Below, piece by piece: positions 49,682 through 60,900 of a stretch of DNA of 64,000 bases. The stretch covers positions 1 to 64,000 of the forward strand of contig JAUIDE010000001.1 of the NCBI GenBank assembly GCA_030429105.1, written 5' to 3'. A program made the translations under genes and the position numbers. Each line of letters opens with the position of its first letter. Position 1 is the stretch's first letter. This DNA comes from Alphaproteobacteria bacterium. GTDB lineage: Bacteria; Pseudomonadota; Alphaproteobacteria; Rhodobacterales; Rhodobacteraceae. The notes under the pieces are model-generated. The model saw nothing but the letters and a program-made list of their open reading frames with translations, was not told the DNA's origin and made no database searches.

Positions 49682-50239
49682 ATGACCGACGAAGCCGCCG
49701 ACCTCTGGGTCTTCGCATACGGCTCCCTCATGTGGAAGCCGGGTTTCGCCTATGCGGAGCGCGCGCGTGCGCGGCTGCCGGGCTATGTGCGGCGCTTCTG
49801 CCTCGACTCCATCACCTATCGGGGGACGCCGGATTATCCCGGCCTCGTCCTCGCGCTCGACGAGGCGCCGGGCGTCGCCTGCGAGGGCGTCGCCTATCGC
49901 GTGCCGGCGGAGAGCCGCGCGGAGACGCACGACTATCTCCGCGCGCGGGAGCTTGTGACCTATTCCTATCTCGAACGCATCCTCCCGATCCGGATCGAGG
50001 ACGGGCGGGAGGCGCGGGCGCTCGCCTATGTGATGGACCGCTCGCACGCGCAATATCGCGGCGGGCTCACGCCGGAACGGCAGGCCGAGGTCATCGCCCG
50101 CGCGGCGGGGCCGGCGGGCACCAATCTGGATTACCTGAGGGAGACGGCGGCGCATCTCGCCGCGCTCGGCGTCGTGGACGAGGAGATCGAGCGGCTGAGC
50201 CGTCTCGTCTCCGCGCTGGAGGAGGGGCAGACCGGATGA
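49682..50239 (+). CDS. Gamma-glutamylcyclotransferase (ChaC-like)
   Basis: LWVFAYGSLMWKPGFAYAERARARLPGYVRRFCLDSITYRGTPDYPGLVLALD. Confidence 0.93.
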   Translation: MTDEAADLWVFAYGSLMWKPGFAYAERARARLPGYVRRFCLDSITYRGTPDYPGLVLALDEAPGVACEGVAYRVPAESRAETHDYLRARELVTYSYLERILPIRIEDGREARALAYVMDRSHAQYRGGLTPERQAEVIARAAGPAGTNLDYLRETAAHLAALGVVDEEIERLSRLVSALEEGQTG

Positions 50240-50535
50240 TCGTCGTGACCGGAGAGATCGAGTTCCACCCGGAGGACGCCTGGCCGGCCATGGCCGCCGC
50301 GCTCAAGATGATGGAGGAGACCGCGAAGGAGGACGGCTGCATCGTCTATCGCTTCTATTCCGACATCGTGAACCCGCGCCGGTTCCGCGTCTACGAGGAA
50401 TGGCGGGACGAGGCGGCGCTCGCCGCGCATTTCGAAACGCCGCACATGAAGGTGTTCCGCGAGAAGACGGGCAAGCTGCGCGTGCTGGAGCGGCGGCTGG
50501 TGAAAATGAAGGCGACGGACGTGACTCCGATCTGA
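50236..50535 (+). CDS. Antibiotic biosynthesis monooxygenase (ABM)-domain protein
   Basis: KEDGCIVYRFYSDIVNPRRFRVYEEWRDEAALAAHFETPHMK; ATGA overlap with the previous gene. Confidence 0.88.
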   Translation: MIVVTGEIEFHPEDAWPAMAAALKMMEETAKEDGCIVYRFYSDIVNPRRFRVYEEWRDEAALAAHFETPHMKVFREKTGKLRVLERRLVKMKATDVTPI

Positions 50536-50540
50536 CGGAG

Positions 50541-51335
50541 TCAGAGCGCCGTCCAGCCTCCGTCCACCGAGATCGTCGTCCCGGTCACCTGCGCCGCGTC
50601 CTCCGAGCAGAGGAAGGCGACCGTCCCGCCGATCTGCTCCACGGTCGCGAATTCCTTGGAGGGCTGGCGCGCGAGCATCACGTCGCGGATCACCGTCGCC
50701 CGGTCTTTCCCGTATTCCTTCATCGTCGCCGGAATCTGCGCCTCCACCAGCGGCGTGAGGACATAGCCGGGGCAGATCGCGTTGCAGGTGATGTGCTGGC
50801 CCGCCGCCTCCAGCGCCGTCACCTTGGTGAGCCCGACGATCCCGTGCTTCGCCGCGACATAGGCCGACTTGAAGGGCGAGGCGGTGAGCCCGTGGGCGGA
50901 GGCGATGTTGACGATCCGGCCCCAGCCCTTTGCCCGCATCATCGGCAGCGCGATGGCGGTGGTGTGGAAGGCGGAGTTGAGGTTGATCGCGATGATCCGG
51001 TCCCACATCGCCACGGGAAAGTCGGGGATCGGGGAGACATGCTGGATGCCGGCGTTGTTCACGAGGATGTCCACGCCGCCGAAAGCCTCCGCGGCCTTCT
51101 CCACATAGCGCCGGCAATCCGCGCCGTCGCTCATGTCGGCAGGGATATAGCGCACGTCCGATCCTGTCTCCGCCGCGATGGACGCGGCGAGTTCGTGATC
51201 CTCCTTCCGGTCGGTGAAGGAGTTGAGCGCGACGGCCGCGCCCCGGGCGGCGAGGCTGCGGGCTATGCCGAGCCCGATGCCGGAATTCGAGCCGGTGACG
51301 AGGGCGATCTTGCCGGAAAGCGGGCGGTCGGTCAT
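50541..51335 (-). CDS. bdhA: 3-hydroxybutyrate dehydrogenase (SDR family)
   Basis: IALVTGSNSGIGLGIARSLAARGAAVALNSF; NIASAHGLTASPFKSAYVAAKHGIVGLTKVTALE; ITCNAICPGYVLTPLVEAQIP. Confidence 0.92.
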   Translation of the reverse strand: MTDRPLSGKIALVTGSNSGIGLGIARSLAARGAAVALNSFTDRKEDHELAASIAAETGSDVRYIPADMSDGADCRRYVEKAAEAFGGVDILVNNAGIQHVSPIPDFPVAMWDRIIAINLNSAFHTTAIALPMMRAKGWGRIVNIASAHGLTASPFKSAYVAAKHGIVGLTKVTALEAAGQHITCNAICPGYVLTPLVEAQIPATMKEYGKDRATVIRDVMLARQPSKEFATVEQIGGTVAFLCSEDAAQVTGTTISVDGGWTAL

Positions 51336-51412
51336 GTCGGGCCTTGAAGCTGGTCTCTGTCGCGGCGCACCATAGCGGCGGCGGCGCGGAGCGCAAATCG
51401 GAGGGCGAGGCC

Positions 51413-51440
51413 AAAAAAAACGCCCCCGCAAGCGAGGGCG
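51413..51440 (-). terminator. Rho-independent terminator on the minus strand, upstream of bdhA
   Basis: Minus: CGCCCTCGC TT GCGGGGGCG then 8 T; CTTG loop and one internal mismatch. Confidence 0.85.
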
Positions 51441-51500
51441 TCAGTGCATTGAGGCAGGTTTCATACAGGCAAGAAACCTATCGAGCAGTGAGGTGAAGAT
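51413..51500 (-). ncRNA. Candidate small RNA or bdhA leader/attenuator; 5' end undefined
   Basis: Hairpin AGGTTTC-(10 nt)-GAAACCT at 51456-51479 followed by the terminator at 51413-51440; no coding frame recognised. Confidence 0.45.
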
Positions 51501-51555
51501 GCGTCATCGGGGCCGGTTTGGCAAGCGTGAAAATCGCGAAGAGGCGGCTTCGCGC

Positions 51556-53355
51556 ATGAGTTGCGGACTCCGAAAATGCTTATGGATTCTAGCGCTATGC
51601 GCCGTTCCTTTCATGATGGATTCACCGTCTGCCGCGGGGGAGGGCGGCCTCGCCATGCACGGCGAACCGGCGCTGACGCCCGGATTCGCGCATCTCCCCC
51701 ATGCGAATCCGGAGGCGCCGAAGGGGGGCGCGATTCGCTTCGGGGAGGTCGGCGGCTTCGACAGCCTCAACCCCTTCATCGTGAAGGGGACGGCGCCCTG
51801 GCTCCTCCGCGGGCGGCTTTACGAATCGATGATGGGCCGGAACTGGGACGAACCCTTCACGCTCTATCCGCTCCTCGCCGAGAGCTGGGAGATCGGGCCC
51901 GGCGGCGCCTGGGTCGAGTTCGCGCTGAACCCGGAGGCGCGGTTTTCAGACGGCTCCCCGGTGACGGCGGAGGACGTCATCGTGTCGTTCGAGACGCTGG
52001 GCACGAAGGGTCGGCCGAATTTCCGCTCGATCTGGGCCAACGTGGCGCGCTGGGAGCGGACGGGGGAGCGGGCGCTCCGGTTCCATTTCGAGCGGCCGGA
52101 GCGGGAGGCGCCGTTGATCCTCGCGCTGATGCCGGTCTTTTCCCGCGCGGGGCTCAGCGGGGATTTCGCGGAGACGAGCTTCGCGCCGCCGCTCGGCTCC
52201 GGCCCCTACACGGTCGGCGCCTTCGAGCCCGGCCGCCGCATCGTCTTCCGCCGCGACCCTGACCATTGGGCGCGGGTCCTGCCGCTGATGCGCGGGCAGA
52301 ACAATTTCGACGAGGTGATCGTCGAGTATTTCCGCGACTCGAACGCCGTCTGGGAAGCGTTCAAGGCCGGGGCGATCGACGTCTACAAGGATGACGATCC
52401 GGCGCGGTGGGAGACGGGATACGACTTTCCGGCGGCGATCGACGGGCGGATCGTGAAGTCCGAGATTCCGCACGGGCGACCCTCGGGGATGCGCGGCTTC
52501 GTCTTCAACACGCGGCGCGACCTCTTCGCCGACATCCGCGTGCGCGAGGCGCTGACGCTGGCGCTCGATTTCGAATGGATCCGGCGCACGATGCTCTCCG
52601 GCGCCTATGAGCGGATCGAAAGCTATTTCGGCGGCTCGCCGCTCGCGCATTCCGGCGCGGCGGAGGGGCGGGAGCGGGCGATCCTCGCGCCCCACGCCGA
52701 CGCGCTCCCGGAAGGCGCGCTCGACGGCGCCGTAACCCAGCCCGTCTCGCGCGGGGACGGGCGGAACCGGGAGAATCTCCGCCGCGCAGCGGAATTGCTG
52801 GCGACGGCCGGCTGGCGGGCCGAGGGCGGCGTTTTGAAGGATGCTTCGGGCCGCCCCTTCGCCTTCGAAATCCTTCTTGGCCGGTCGGCGGACGAGCAGG
52901 TCTCCGGCGCCTGGGCGGAGGCGCTGAAGCGGCTCGGGATCGACGCGCGCATCCGGCTCGTCGACTCGGCGCAGTATCAGGCGCGGCGGAACGACTACGA
53001 TTTCGACGTGATGGTGAACGAATGGGCGCTCTCACTATCCCCCGGCGTCGAGCAACGCTTCTACTGGGGCGAGGCGGGCGTGGAGACGCCGGGGACGCGC
53101 AACTACATGGGCGTCGCCAACCCGGCGGTGGAGGCCGCGCTCGACGCGCTCGATGCGGCGGAGGACCGGGAGGGGTTCGAGGCGGCGGTCCGCGCGCTCG
53201 ACAGGGCGCTGACCTCGCTCCGCCTCGTCGCCCCCTTTTGGCACGCGCCGACGAGCCGGATCGCGCATGACGCCGGCCTGCGCTTTCCCAAGCGGACGCC
53301 GCTCTACGGGGACTGGATCGGCTTCCTGCCGGAAGTCTGGTGGCGGGAGGGGTAG
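51556..53355 (+). CDS. Extracellular solute-binding protein family 5 (oligopeptide-type)
   Basis: GLAMHGEPALTPGFAHLPHANPEAPKGGAIRFGEVGGFDSLNPFIVKG; LYESMMGRNWDEPFTLYPLLAESWE. Confidence 0.9.
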   Translation: MSCGLRKCLWILALCAVPFMMDSPSAAGEGGLAMHGEPALTPGFAHLPHANPEAPKGGAIRFGEVGGFDSLNPFIVKGTAPWLLRGRLYESMMGRNWDEPFTLYPLLAESWEIGPGGAWVEFALNPEARFSDGSPVTAEDVIVSFETLGTKGRPNFRSIWANVARWERTGERALRFHFERPEREAPLILALMPVFSRAGLSGDFAETSFAPPLGSGPYTVGAFEPGRRIVFRRDPDHWARVLPLMRGQNNFDEVIVEYFRDSNAVWEAFKAGAIDVYKDDDPARWETGYDFPAAIDGRIVKSEIPHGRPSGMRGFVFNTRRDLFADIRVREALTLALDFEWIRRTMLSGAYERIESYFGGSPLAHSGAAEGRERAILAPHADALPEGALDGAVTQPVSRGDGRNRENLRRAAELLATAGWRAEGGVLKDASGRPFAFEILLGRSADEQVSGAWAEALKRLGIDARIRLVDSAQYQARRNDYDFDVMVNEWALSLSPGVEQRFYWGEAGVETPGTRNYMGVANPAVEAALDALDAAEDREGFEAAVRALDRALTSLRLVAPFWHAPTSRIAHDAGLRFPKRTPLYGDWIGFLPEVWWREG

Positions 53356-53359
53356 GGCC

Positions 53360-54076
53360 CTATTCCACCAGCTCAGGCCGGCGCACGGCGTAGCCGGCCT
53401 CGAGCTCCGCGGTAGAGGGCGGGGAGACGAGCCCGGCCGAGATGACGAGCTTAGCGGCCTCCTCGACCGTCATATCGAGATAGACGACATCGGGCTTCGG
53501 CACGAAGAGGAGGAAGCCGGAGGTCGGGTTCGGCGTGGTGGGGAGAAAGACGCTCACCATCTGCGGCGTTCCGGCGCGCGCCGGTATCTCCCCCTTCGTG
53601 TCGGTCGAGACGAAGGCGATGGCCCAGAGCCCCTTGCGCGGATACTCGATCAGGCAGGCATGCTTGAAGGAGGTGGCGGACTGGCTGAGGATCGTTTCGG
53701 AGATCTGCTTCAGCGCGTTGTAAATGGAGCGGATGATCGGCATCCGTGCCACCATCCCCTCCCCGGCGCGCACGATCTGCCGGCCGAAGAAGTTCTTCGT
53801 GAGCCAGCCGATCAGCGCGGTGAACGCGAGGAAGACGATGACGCCGAAGCCCGGCACGTCCGAACCGAGATAGGTGCCCGGGTTGTAGGCCGCAGGCACC
53901 CAGGGGACAATCGACTGGTCGATGAAGGTGATGACCGTCCACGCAAGATAGACGGTAAGGCCGACGGGCGCGACGAGCACGATCCCGGCGAGGAAATTTC
54001 CGCGGAGACGCTGAAGAATGCTCCGTCTCGGGGGCCTCTCGATCAGTCGCGGCTTTCCGTCAGGCCCCGTCGCCAT
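53360..54076 (-). CDS. DUF502 family membrane protein
   Basis: RLRGNFLAGIVLVAPVGLTVYLAWTVITFID; YNALKQISETILSQSATSFKHACLIEYPRKGLWAIAFVS. Confidence 0.92.
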   Translation of the reverse strand: MATGPDGKPRLIERPPRRSILQRLRGNFLAGIVLVAPVGLTVYLAWTVITFIDQSIVPWVPAAYNPGTYLGSDVPGFGVIVFLAFTALIGWLTKNFFGRQIVRAGEGMVARMPIIRSIYNALKQISETILSQSATSFKHACLIEYPRKGLWAIAFVSTDTKGEIPARAGTPQMVSVFLPTTPNPTSGFLLFVPKPDVVYLDMTVEEAAKLVISAGLVSPPSTAELEAGYAVRRPELVE

Positions 54077-54103
54077 CTCGTCTCCTTCGCAGATGCGGGA
54101 TAT

Positions 54104-55051
54104 CTAGTATCCGCGTGACGGGTTAACAATGTTGAGAAGCGGCTCGCCGCGGATCATCCGACCGATCTGCTCCACGACCACCCGCGCCGCGTCCTCGGGC
54201 CGCGTCTCCGCCGCGATATGCGGCGTGACGGTGACGCGGGGATGCCGCCAGTAGGGGTGATCCGCCGGCAGCGGCTCCGTCACGAAGACGTCCAGCGTCG
54301 CATGGCCGACCTGCCCGGAGGCGAGCGCTGCGAGGAGCGCGTCGTCGTCGATCAGGGGCCCGCGGCCCGGGTTGACGATGCAGGCGCCGCTGGGCAGGAG
54401 CGCGAGCGTCTCCGCGTTCAGCACATGCCTCGTCTCCGCCGTCGAGGGCAGGATCGTGACGAGTATCTCGGAGCGGGCGAGGATTTCCCGCAAGCCCGCC
54501 TCGCCATGAAGGCAGAGCACACCTTCCACATCCTTCGGCGAACGGCTCCAGCCCGCCACGTCGAAGCGGAGCCGGGCCAGCATGCCGGCGGCGTCGGCCC
54601 CGAGCGCGCCGAGGCCGAGCACGCCGACCTTGCGGTTGCGTGAGAGGGGGGGGACGACCGGCTCCCACCGACCTTCCGCGCTCTGACGGATATGGCGGTC
54701 GATGTCGAGGTGATGGCGGAGGACATGGCCGCAGATGTAATCCGTCATGCCCTCGGTCAGACCCGGCTCCACCATGCGGCAGAGGACGGGCCCGTGGGGC
54801 AGTGTCGGGTTGCCGAGAAAGCTCTCCACCCCGGCCCAGATGCTCTGGATCACGCGCGCGCCCTTGTAGGGCGCAAGGTCCTTCGTCCCCTGAACCGGGT
54901 TGAGCACCAGCATCTCCACCGCCTCCGGCGGGACGGCTTCCGCATCGAGATGCAGGGTGAAGGGGATGGAAAGCTCCTCCCCGATCCGCGTCAGATGCGG
55001 GGCCCAGGCCGCCGCCTGTTCGGGCGAGGTGGAGAAGAGAACATGCGTCAA
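54104..55051 (-). CDS. ghrA: Glyoxylate/hydroxypyruvate reductase A-like dehydrogenase (TTG start likely)
   Basis: KVGVLGLGALGADAAGMLARLRFDVAGWSRSPK; LPSGACIVNPGRGPLIDDDALLAALASGQVGHATLDVFVTEPLPADHPYW. Confidence 0.9.
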   Translation of the reverse strand: MTHVLFSTSPEQAAAWAPHLTRIGEELSIPFTLHLDAEAVPPEAVEMLVLNPVQGTKDLAPYKGARVIQSIWAGVESFLGNPTLPHGPVLCRMVEPGLTEGMTDYICGHVLRHHLDIDRHIRQSAEGRWEPVVPPLSRNRKVGVLGLGALGADAAGMLARLRFDVAGWSRSPKDVEGVLCLHGEAGLREILARSEILVTILPSTAETRHVLNAETLALLPSGACIVNPGRGPLIDDDALLAALASGQVGHATLDVFVTEPLPADHPYWRHPRVTVTPHIAAETRPEDAARVVVEQIGRMIRGEPLLNIVNPSRGY

Positions 55052-55055
55052 GGCG

Positions 55056-56201
55056 TCAGCTCCTGCGATGGATATGCGCGCTCTGGATGAGGCCGAAGGC
55101 GAACAGGAGCACAAGCATCGCCGAACCGCCATAGGAGACGAGCGGCAGCGGCACGCCCACCACCGGCATCAGACCCACCACCATGCCGACATTCACGGCG
55201 AAATAGAGGAAGAAGGTCAGCGTCAGCCCCCCGGTCAGAAGGGAGCCGAACCGGTCCCGGTTCGAGGCCATGGAGGCGAAGCCGAAGACCAGGACGAGCG
55301 CATAGAGCGCGAGGAGAGAGCCCGCGCCGATGAAGCCGAATTCCTCCGCCAGCGTCGTGAAGATGAAGTCGGTGTGCTTCTCGGGGAGAAAGTTGAGCCG
55401 GCTCTGCGTCCCCTCCATAAAGCCGCGCCCGGAAAAGCCGCCGGAGCCGAGCGCAATGGTCGATTGCGTGATGTGATAGCCGGCGCCGAGCGGGTCCTGG
55501 GAGGGGTCGAGGAAGGTCTCGATCCGGCGGAACTGATAATCCTTGAGCAACTGCCACTCCGTCCCGCGCGAGGCGAAGACGAGCGAGACGAGCCCCGCCG
55601 CTCCGGCGGCTCCCGCGGCGAAATACCAGAGCGAGACGCCGGCGAGGAACATCACCCCCGCGCCGCCCGCAGCGAGCAGGATCGCGGTGCCAAGATCGGG
55701 CTGCATCAGAACCAGCGCCATCGGCGTGAGGATGAGAATGAGCGGCGGCAGGAGCCAGAAGGGCCGGGAGACCTTCTCGGGCGGGAGCCATGCATAATAG
55801 GCGGCGAGAGCGAGAACGAGGGCGACCTTCATCACCTCCGAAGGCTGAAGGCGGATCGGCCCGAGCGCGATCCAGCGCTGTGCGCCCATCCCCGTCACGC
55901 CCACGAACTCCACCGCCGCGACGAGCGCGAGCGCTCCGGCGTAGACGAGCGGGGAGACGGCCTTCCAGAACCGGATGTCGATCATGGCGACGATCAGGAG
56001 CCCGGCGAAGCCGACCGCGAAGCGGAGCATCTGCGGCCGCGCCCAGGGTTCGAGGCTGCCGCCGGCGACCGAGAAGAGCATCAGGAAGCCGACGGCGGCG
56101 ATGGCGGCGACGAGGAGCAGGAGCGCCCAGTTGAGCCGCAGGACCCGCGCCCAGAGGCCGAGCCGCTCCCCCTTTCGCGCGGGCCGGAGGGCGAGGCTCA
56201 T
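55056..56201 (-). CDS. rodA: Rod shape-determining protein RodA
   Basis: MQPDLGTAILLAAGGAGVMFLAG; GSGGFSGRGFMEGTQSRLNFLPEKHTDFIFTTLAEEFGFIG. Confidence 0.97.
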   Translation of the reverse strand: MSLALRPARKGERLGLWARVLRLNWALLLLVAAIAAVGFLMLFSVAGGSLEPWARPQMLRFAVGFAGLLIVAMIDIRFWKAVSPLVYAGALALVAAVEFVGVTGMGAQRWIALGPIRLQPSEVMKVALVLALAAYYAWLPPEKVSRPFWLLPPLILILTPMALVLMQPDLGTAILLAAGGAGVMFLAGVSLWYFAAGAAGAAGLVSLVFASRGTEWQLLKDYQFRRIETFLDPSQDPLGAGYHITQSTIALGSGGFSGRGFMEGTQSRLNFLPEKHTDFIFTTLAEEFGFIGAGSLLALYALVLVFGFASMASNRDRFGSLLTGGLTLTFFLYFAVNVGMVVGLMPVVGVPLPLVSYGGSAMLVLLFAFGLIQSAHIHRRS

Positions 56202-58156
56202 GCGCGGTTCCGCGGCGTCTCCGCCGCATCGTCCGGCGTGAGACGTTCCTGTTCCCGCCGCTCCTCGATCTCGCGCCGCTCCTCGGGCGGATAGGCGCGG
56301 AGCGGCGGCTCCCCGCCATAGAGCGCGCGCATCATGATGTCCCGCGCGATGGGCGCGGCGGCGCGGGAGCCGCCGCCGCCATGCTCCACCACCGTCGCGA
56401 TGGCGTAGCGTGGCTGCTCCCAGGGCGCGAAGGCGACGAAGAGCGCATGGTCCCGCCGGTTCCAGGGCAGGTCTTCGTTGCGGGTGACGCCGCGGGCGCG
56501 TTCCGCCATCGTGATGCGGCGCACCTGGCTCGTGCCGGTCTTGCCGGCCATCAGCATCGCCTCGTCGGCGATGCGGCTGCGCCAGGCCGTGCCGCCGGGT
56601 TCGGAGGAGACGGCGAACATCCCCTCCCGCACCAGCCGCAGATGCGCGGCGGAGACGCCGAGCGGCGCGGGCTCCGGCGCCGGCGCGGGCCGGCCTCCCA
56701 CCGTGCGTACGAGCCGCGGCGCGACCATCCGCCCGTCCCCCCCCAGCCGCGCCGTCATCACCGCAAGCTGGAGCGGGCTTGAGAGGACATAACCCTGCCC
56801 GATGCCGACATTGAGCGTGTCGCCGAGCTGCCAGCTCTCGCCATGCCGGGCGAGCTTCCAGGCCCGCGTGGGCGCGATCCCGTCCCGCACCGCGGTCATC
56901 TCCAGCGCCGGGGCCGGGCCGAGGCCGAAGCGCACCGCCATTTCCGAGACCCGGTCCACGCCGACGCGCCGGGCCATCTCGTAGAAATAGACGTCGCAGG
57001 AGGACTTGATCGACTCCTTCAGGTTCACATGGCCGTGGCCGCCGCGCTTCCAGCAATGGAAGATCCGGTCCCCGAGCTTGTAGCCGCCGTTGCAGAACAC
57101 GGTTTCGCCGGGGCCGGCGACCCCGGCCTCGAGCGCGGCGAGCGCGACGATCATCTTGAAGGTGGAGCCGGGCGGATACTGGCCGGAAACGGCCTTGTTC
57201 GCGAGGGGGCGGTATTCGTCCTCCAGCAGGGTGGTCCATTCGGCTTGGCTGATCCCGGTCACGAACTTGTTCGGGTCGAAGCCGGGGGTGGAGGCGAGGG
57301 CCAGGATGTCCCCGCTCTCGATCTCCATCACCACGGTCGCCGCGCTCTCCCCCTCCATACGCCTGAGGGCGTAGCGCTGGAGGTCGAGGTCGATGGTGAG
57401 GCCGATATCGGCGCCCGGCGCGCCGGGCTTGCGGTCGATCTCCCGGATCACGCGGCCGACGGCGTTGACCTCGATCCGGCTCGCGCCGGCCGAGCCGCGG
57501 AGCACGGGCTCGAGCGCGCGTTCCACGCCGTTCTTGCCGATATGGAAGTCGGGGATCTGGAAGAGCGGATCGTCGGCATCCTCCCGGTCCTTGTCGATCT
57601 CGGCGAAGCGGGCGACATAGCCGAGCACATGGCCGAGCTTCTCCCCCTCCGGATAATGCCGGCTGAGGCCGACTTCCGGCGTCACGCCGGGCAGGGCCGG
57701 GGCGTTGGCGTTGACGCGGGCGAAGGTCTCCCAATCCAGATTCTCGGCCACCGTGACGGGAACGAAGGCGCTCTTGGAACGGATCTCGCGCAGGGCGCGG
57801 CTGCGCTGATGGGGCGGAATGTCGATGAGGCGCGCCAGTTCGTCCAGCACCGCCTCCACGTCCCCCGCCTGCTCGCGCACGAGGACGACGCGGTAATTCT
57901 GCCGGTTGAGCGCGAGGGGGCGGCCCTTCCGGTCGAAGATCTCGCCGCGCGCGGGCGGCAGGAGGCGGACGTTGATCCGGTTCTCCTCCGCCATCAGGAG
58001 GTATTCGTCCGCCGAGTCGATCTGCAGCGCCTTCAGCCGCCAGAAGAGCGCGCCCATCACCGCCGCCTGCGCGCCGAGGAGGAGGGCGCCGCGGCGGCTG
58101 ATGCGGGGCGGGGCCCCGGGTCGCGACGCGTCCTTCCGGAAGGAGAAGCGGCTCAT
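56198..58156 (-). CDS. mrdA: Penicillin-binding protein 2
   Basis: LPPARGEIFDRKGRPLALN; SGQYPPGSTFKMIVALAALEAG; MAGKTGTSQV; mre/rod cluster context. Confidence 0.96.
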   Translation of the reverse strand: MSRFSFRKDASRPGAPPRISRRGALLLGAQAAVMGALFWRLKALQIDSADEYLLMAEENRINVRLLPPARGEIFDRKGRPLALNRQNYRVVLVREQAGDVEAVLDELARLIDIPPHQRSRALREIRSKSAFVPVTVAENLDWETFARVNANAPALPGVTPEVGLSRHYPEGEKLGHVLGYVARFAEIDKDREDADDPLFQIPDFHIGKNGVERALEPVLRGSAGASRIEVNAVGRVIREIDRKPGAPGADIGLTIDLDLQRYALRRMEGESAATVVMEIESGDILALASTPGFDPNKFVTGISQAEWTTLLEDEYRPLANKAVSGQYPPGSTFKMIVALAALEAGVAGPGETVFCNGGYKLGDRIFHCWKRGGHGHVNLKESIKSSCDVYFYEMARRVGVDRVSEMAVRFGLGPAPALEMTAVRDGIAPTRAWKLARHGESWQLGDTLNVGIGQGYVLSSPLQLAVMTARLGGDGRMVAPRLVRTVGGRPAPAPEPAPLGVSAAHLRLVREGMFAVSSEPGGTAWRSRIADEAMLMAGKTGTSQVRRITMAERARGVTRNEDLPWNRRDHALFVAFAPWEQPRYAIATVVEHGGGGSRAAAPIARDIMMRALYGGEPPLRAYPPEERREIEERREQERLTPDDAAETPRNRA

Positions 58157-58695
58157 CGCGCCCGCCCGATCAGCCGGTGGTTCTCCACCGCCTCGCCGCC
58201 GATCCGCAGGAGGTGGACCAGCAGGACCCGAACCGCCAGCGCCGCCGCGAAGGTCGAGATCGCGCCGAGCGCCAGCACCGAAAGCGGCGGCGAGGGCGCG
58301 AAGAGCGCCGTCATCGCCACGAGGTGTGCGAAGGGGAGGAGCAGCGAGAGGGCCGCCAGCGCCCCCGCCTCCGCGAGCGGGGAGCGGATGAAGCGGTCCC
58401 GATGGAAGCGGAGATATTCCGCCGCGGCCCAGAGCGTCAGCGCGCCGAGCCCGGCCGGCCCGCCGCCCAGCACGTCCCGGGCGAGGCCGAGGACAAGGAT
58501 GAGCGCAGCGGGCGAGGAGGAGGGGCGGCGCACCGCGAAACAGGCGACGACGCCGAAGAGGAGATCGGGCGCTGGCCAGGCGGCGGCACGCGCGTCGATC
58601 GGCGCGAGGCCGATCAGAATCGCGAGCCAACCCAGCGCGGCGAGCGCGGCCATCCCGGCGAGGCGGGCGGGGCGAGAGGCGTTCCCCGCCATCAA
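58153..58695 (-). CDS. mreD: Rod shape-determining protein MreD
   Basis: Membrane protein between mreC and pbp2. Confidence 0.88.
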   Translation of the reverse strand: MMAGNASRPARLAGMAALAALGWLAILIGLAPIDARAAAWPAPDLLFGVVACFAVRRPSSSPAALILVLGLARDVLGGGPAGLGALTLWAAAEYLRFHRDRFIRSPLAEAGALAALSLLLPFAHLVAMTALFAPSPPLSVLALGAISTFAAALAVRVLLVHLLRIGGEAVENHRLIGRAR

Positions 58696-59642
58696 TCCGC
58701 CCCCGCCTGACCGAGCAGCGGCGCATCCGGCGCGCCCGGCGCGGCGCCCTCCGCATCGCCGGGCTCCGCGGGGCTTTCGCGGGGCGCGATCAGGCCGCCC
58801 GGCGTGTCGATCCGCGTCGAGGGGCGATAGAGGAGGATGCGCACGAATTCGAGCCGCTCGTAATCCGCGGCGACCTGCACCCGCGCGCCGTATTCGCCGA
58901 CGACAGCCACGCGCCCTACGGGGAGATCCGGCGGGAACACGCCGCCATCGCCTGTCGTCACCACCTGGTCGCCGGGCGCGACGCCTGCGAGGGCGTCGAG
59001 GAAGCTGAGCCGAGGCGAATCCGAGTTCTCGCCCGAGAGGATCGCCCGCCGCCCGGAGGGCAGGACCTTCACGGGAACACGGCTGTTGAAGTCGGTAAGA
59101 AGGAGCACGCGCGAGGCCCGCCGCCCGACGCCGACGACGCGGCCCACAAGCCCTTCTCCGTCCACCGCTGCGGCGCCGTCGATCACGCCGTCATCGGCTC
59201 CGATGTTCAGGAGCGCTGACTGCGCGAAGGGGCTCCCGCTGTCCGCGATCACCTCGCCGGCGACAAAGCCGGTGCGGGAGCCGAGGCGGAGGTTGTTGAG
59301 CGCGCGAAGCTGCGCGTTTTCCCGCTCCAGCTGCTGCGCCGTCTCCCGCCACGCGCGAAGACGCTGGATTTCCGCCCTAAGCTCCCGGTTCCGCTCATGA
59401 ACGCGCGTGAAGTCCCGGAAGTCCGCCGCCATGTCGGAGACCGCGCCGATCGGGTCCGCCGTCATTTCGACCGAGGGCGTCGCCCAGTCCGCAAGGCTCA
59501 TGCGCAGGCGTTCGAGCCGCGGGCTGTCCGCCCGCCAGAGGACGAGGAGCGCGAGCGAGAGGAGGACGAGCGCGACGATCAGGCCGCGGCGCAGGAGCCG
59601 CCCGAATTCCGCTCCGATGTCCTCCCGCTCCCGCGCGGCCAT
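58692..59642 (-). CDS. mreC: Rod shape-determining protein MreC
   Basis: ENAQLRALNNLRLGSRTGFVAGEVIADSGSPFAQSALLNIGADDGVIDGAAAVDGEGLVGRV. Confidence 0.94.
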   Translation of the reverse strand: MAAREREDIGAEFGRLLRRGLIVALVLLSLALLVLWRADSPRLERLRMSLADWATPSVEMTADPIGAVSDMAADFRDFTRVHERNRELRAEIQRLRAWRETAQQLERENAQLRALNNLRLGSRTGFVAGEVIADSGSPFAQSALLNIGADDGVIDGAAAVDGEGLVGRVVGVGRRASRVLLLTDFNSRVPVKVLPSGRRAILSGENSDSPRLSFLDALAGVAPGDQVVTTGDGGVFPPDLPVGRVAVVGEYGARVQVAADYERLEFVRILLYRPSTRIDTPGGLIAPRESPAEPGDAEGAAPGAPDAPLLGQAGAD

Positions 59643-59678
59643 CCCTGTTCCTCCCGCGGGGCGCCCCGGCGCCCGGCG

Positions 59679-60854
<1,176 letters not shown>

Positions 60855-60900
60855 TCACGGTATCGCAAGGTTGGTTAACAGAGTTTGACCGGGCGCGCCA

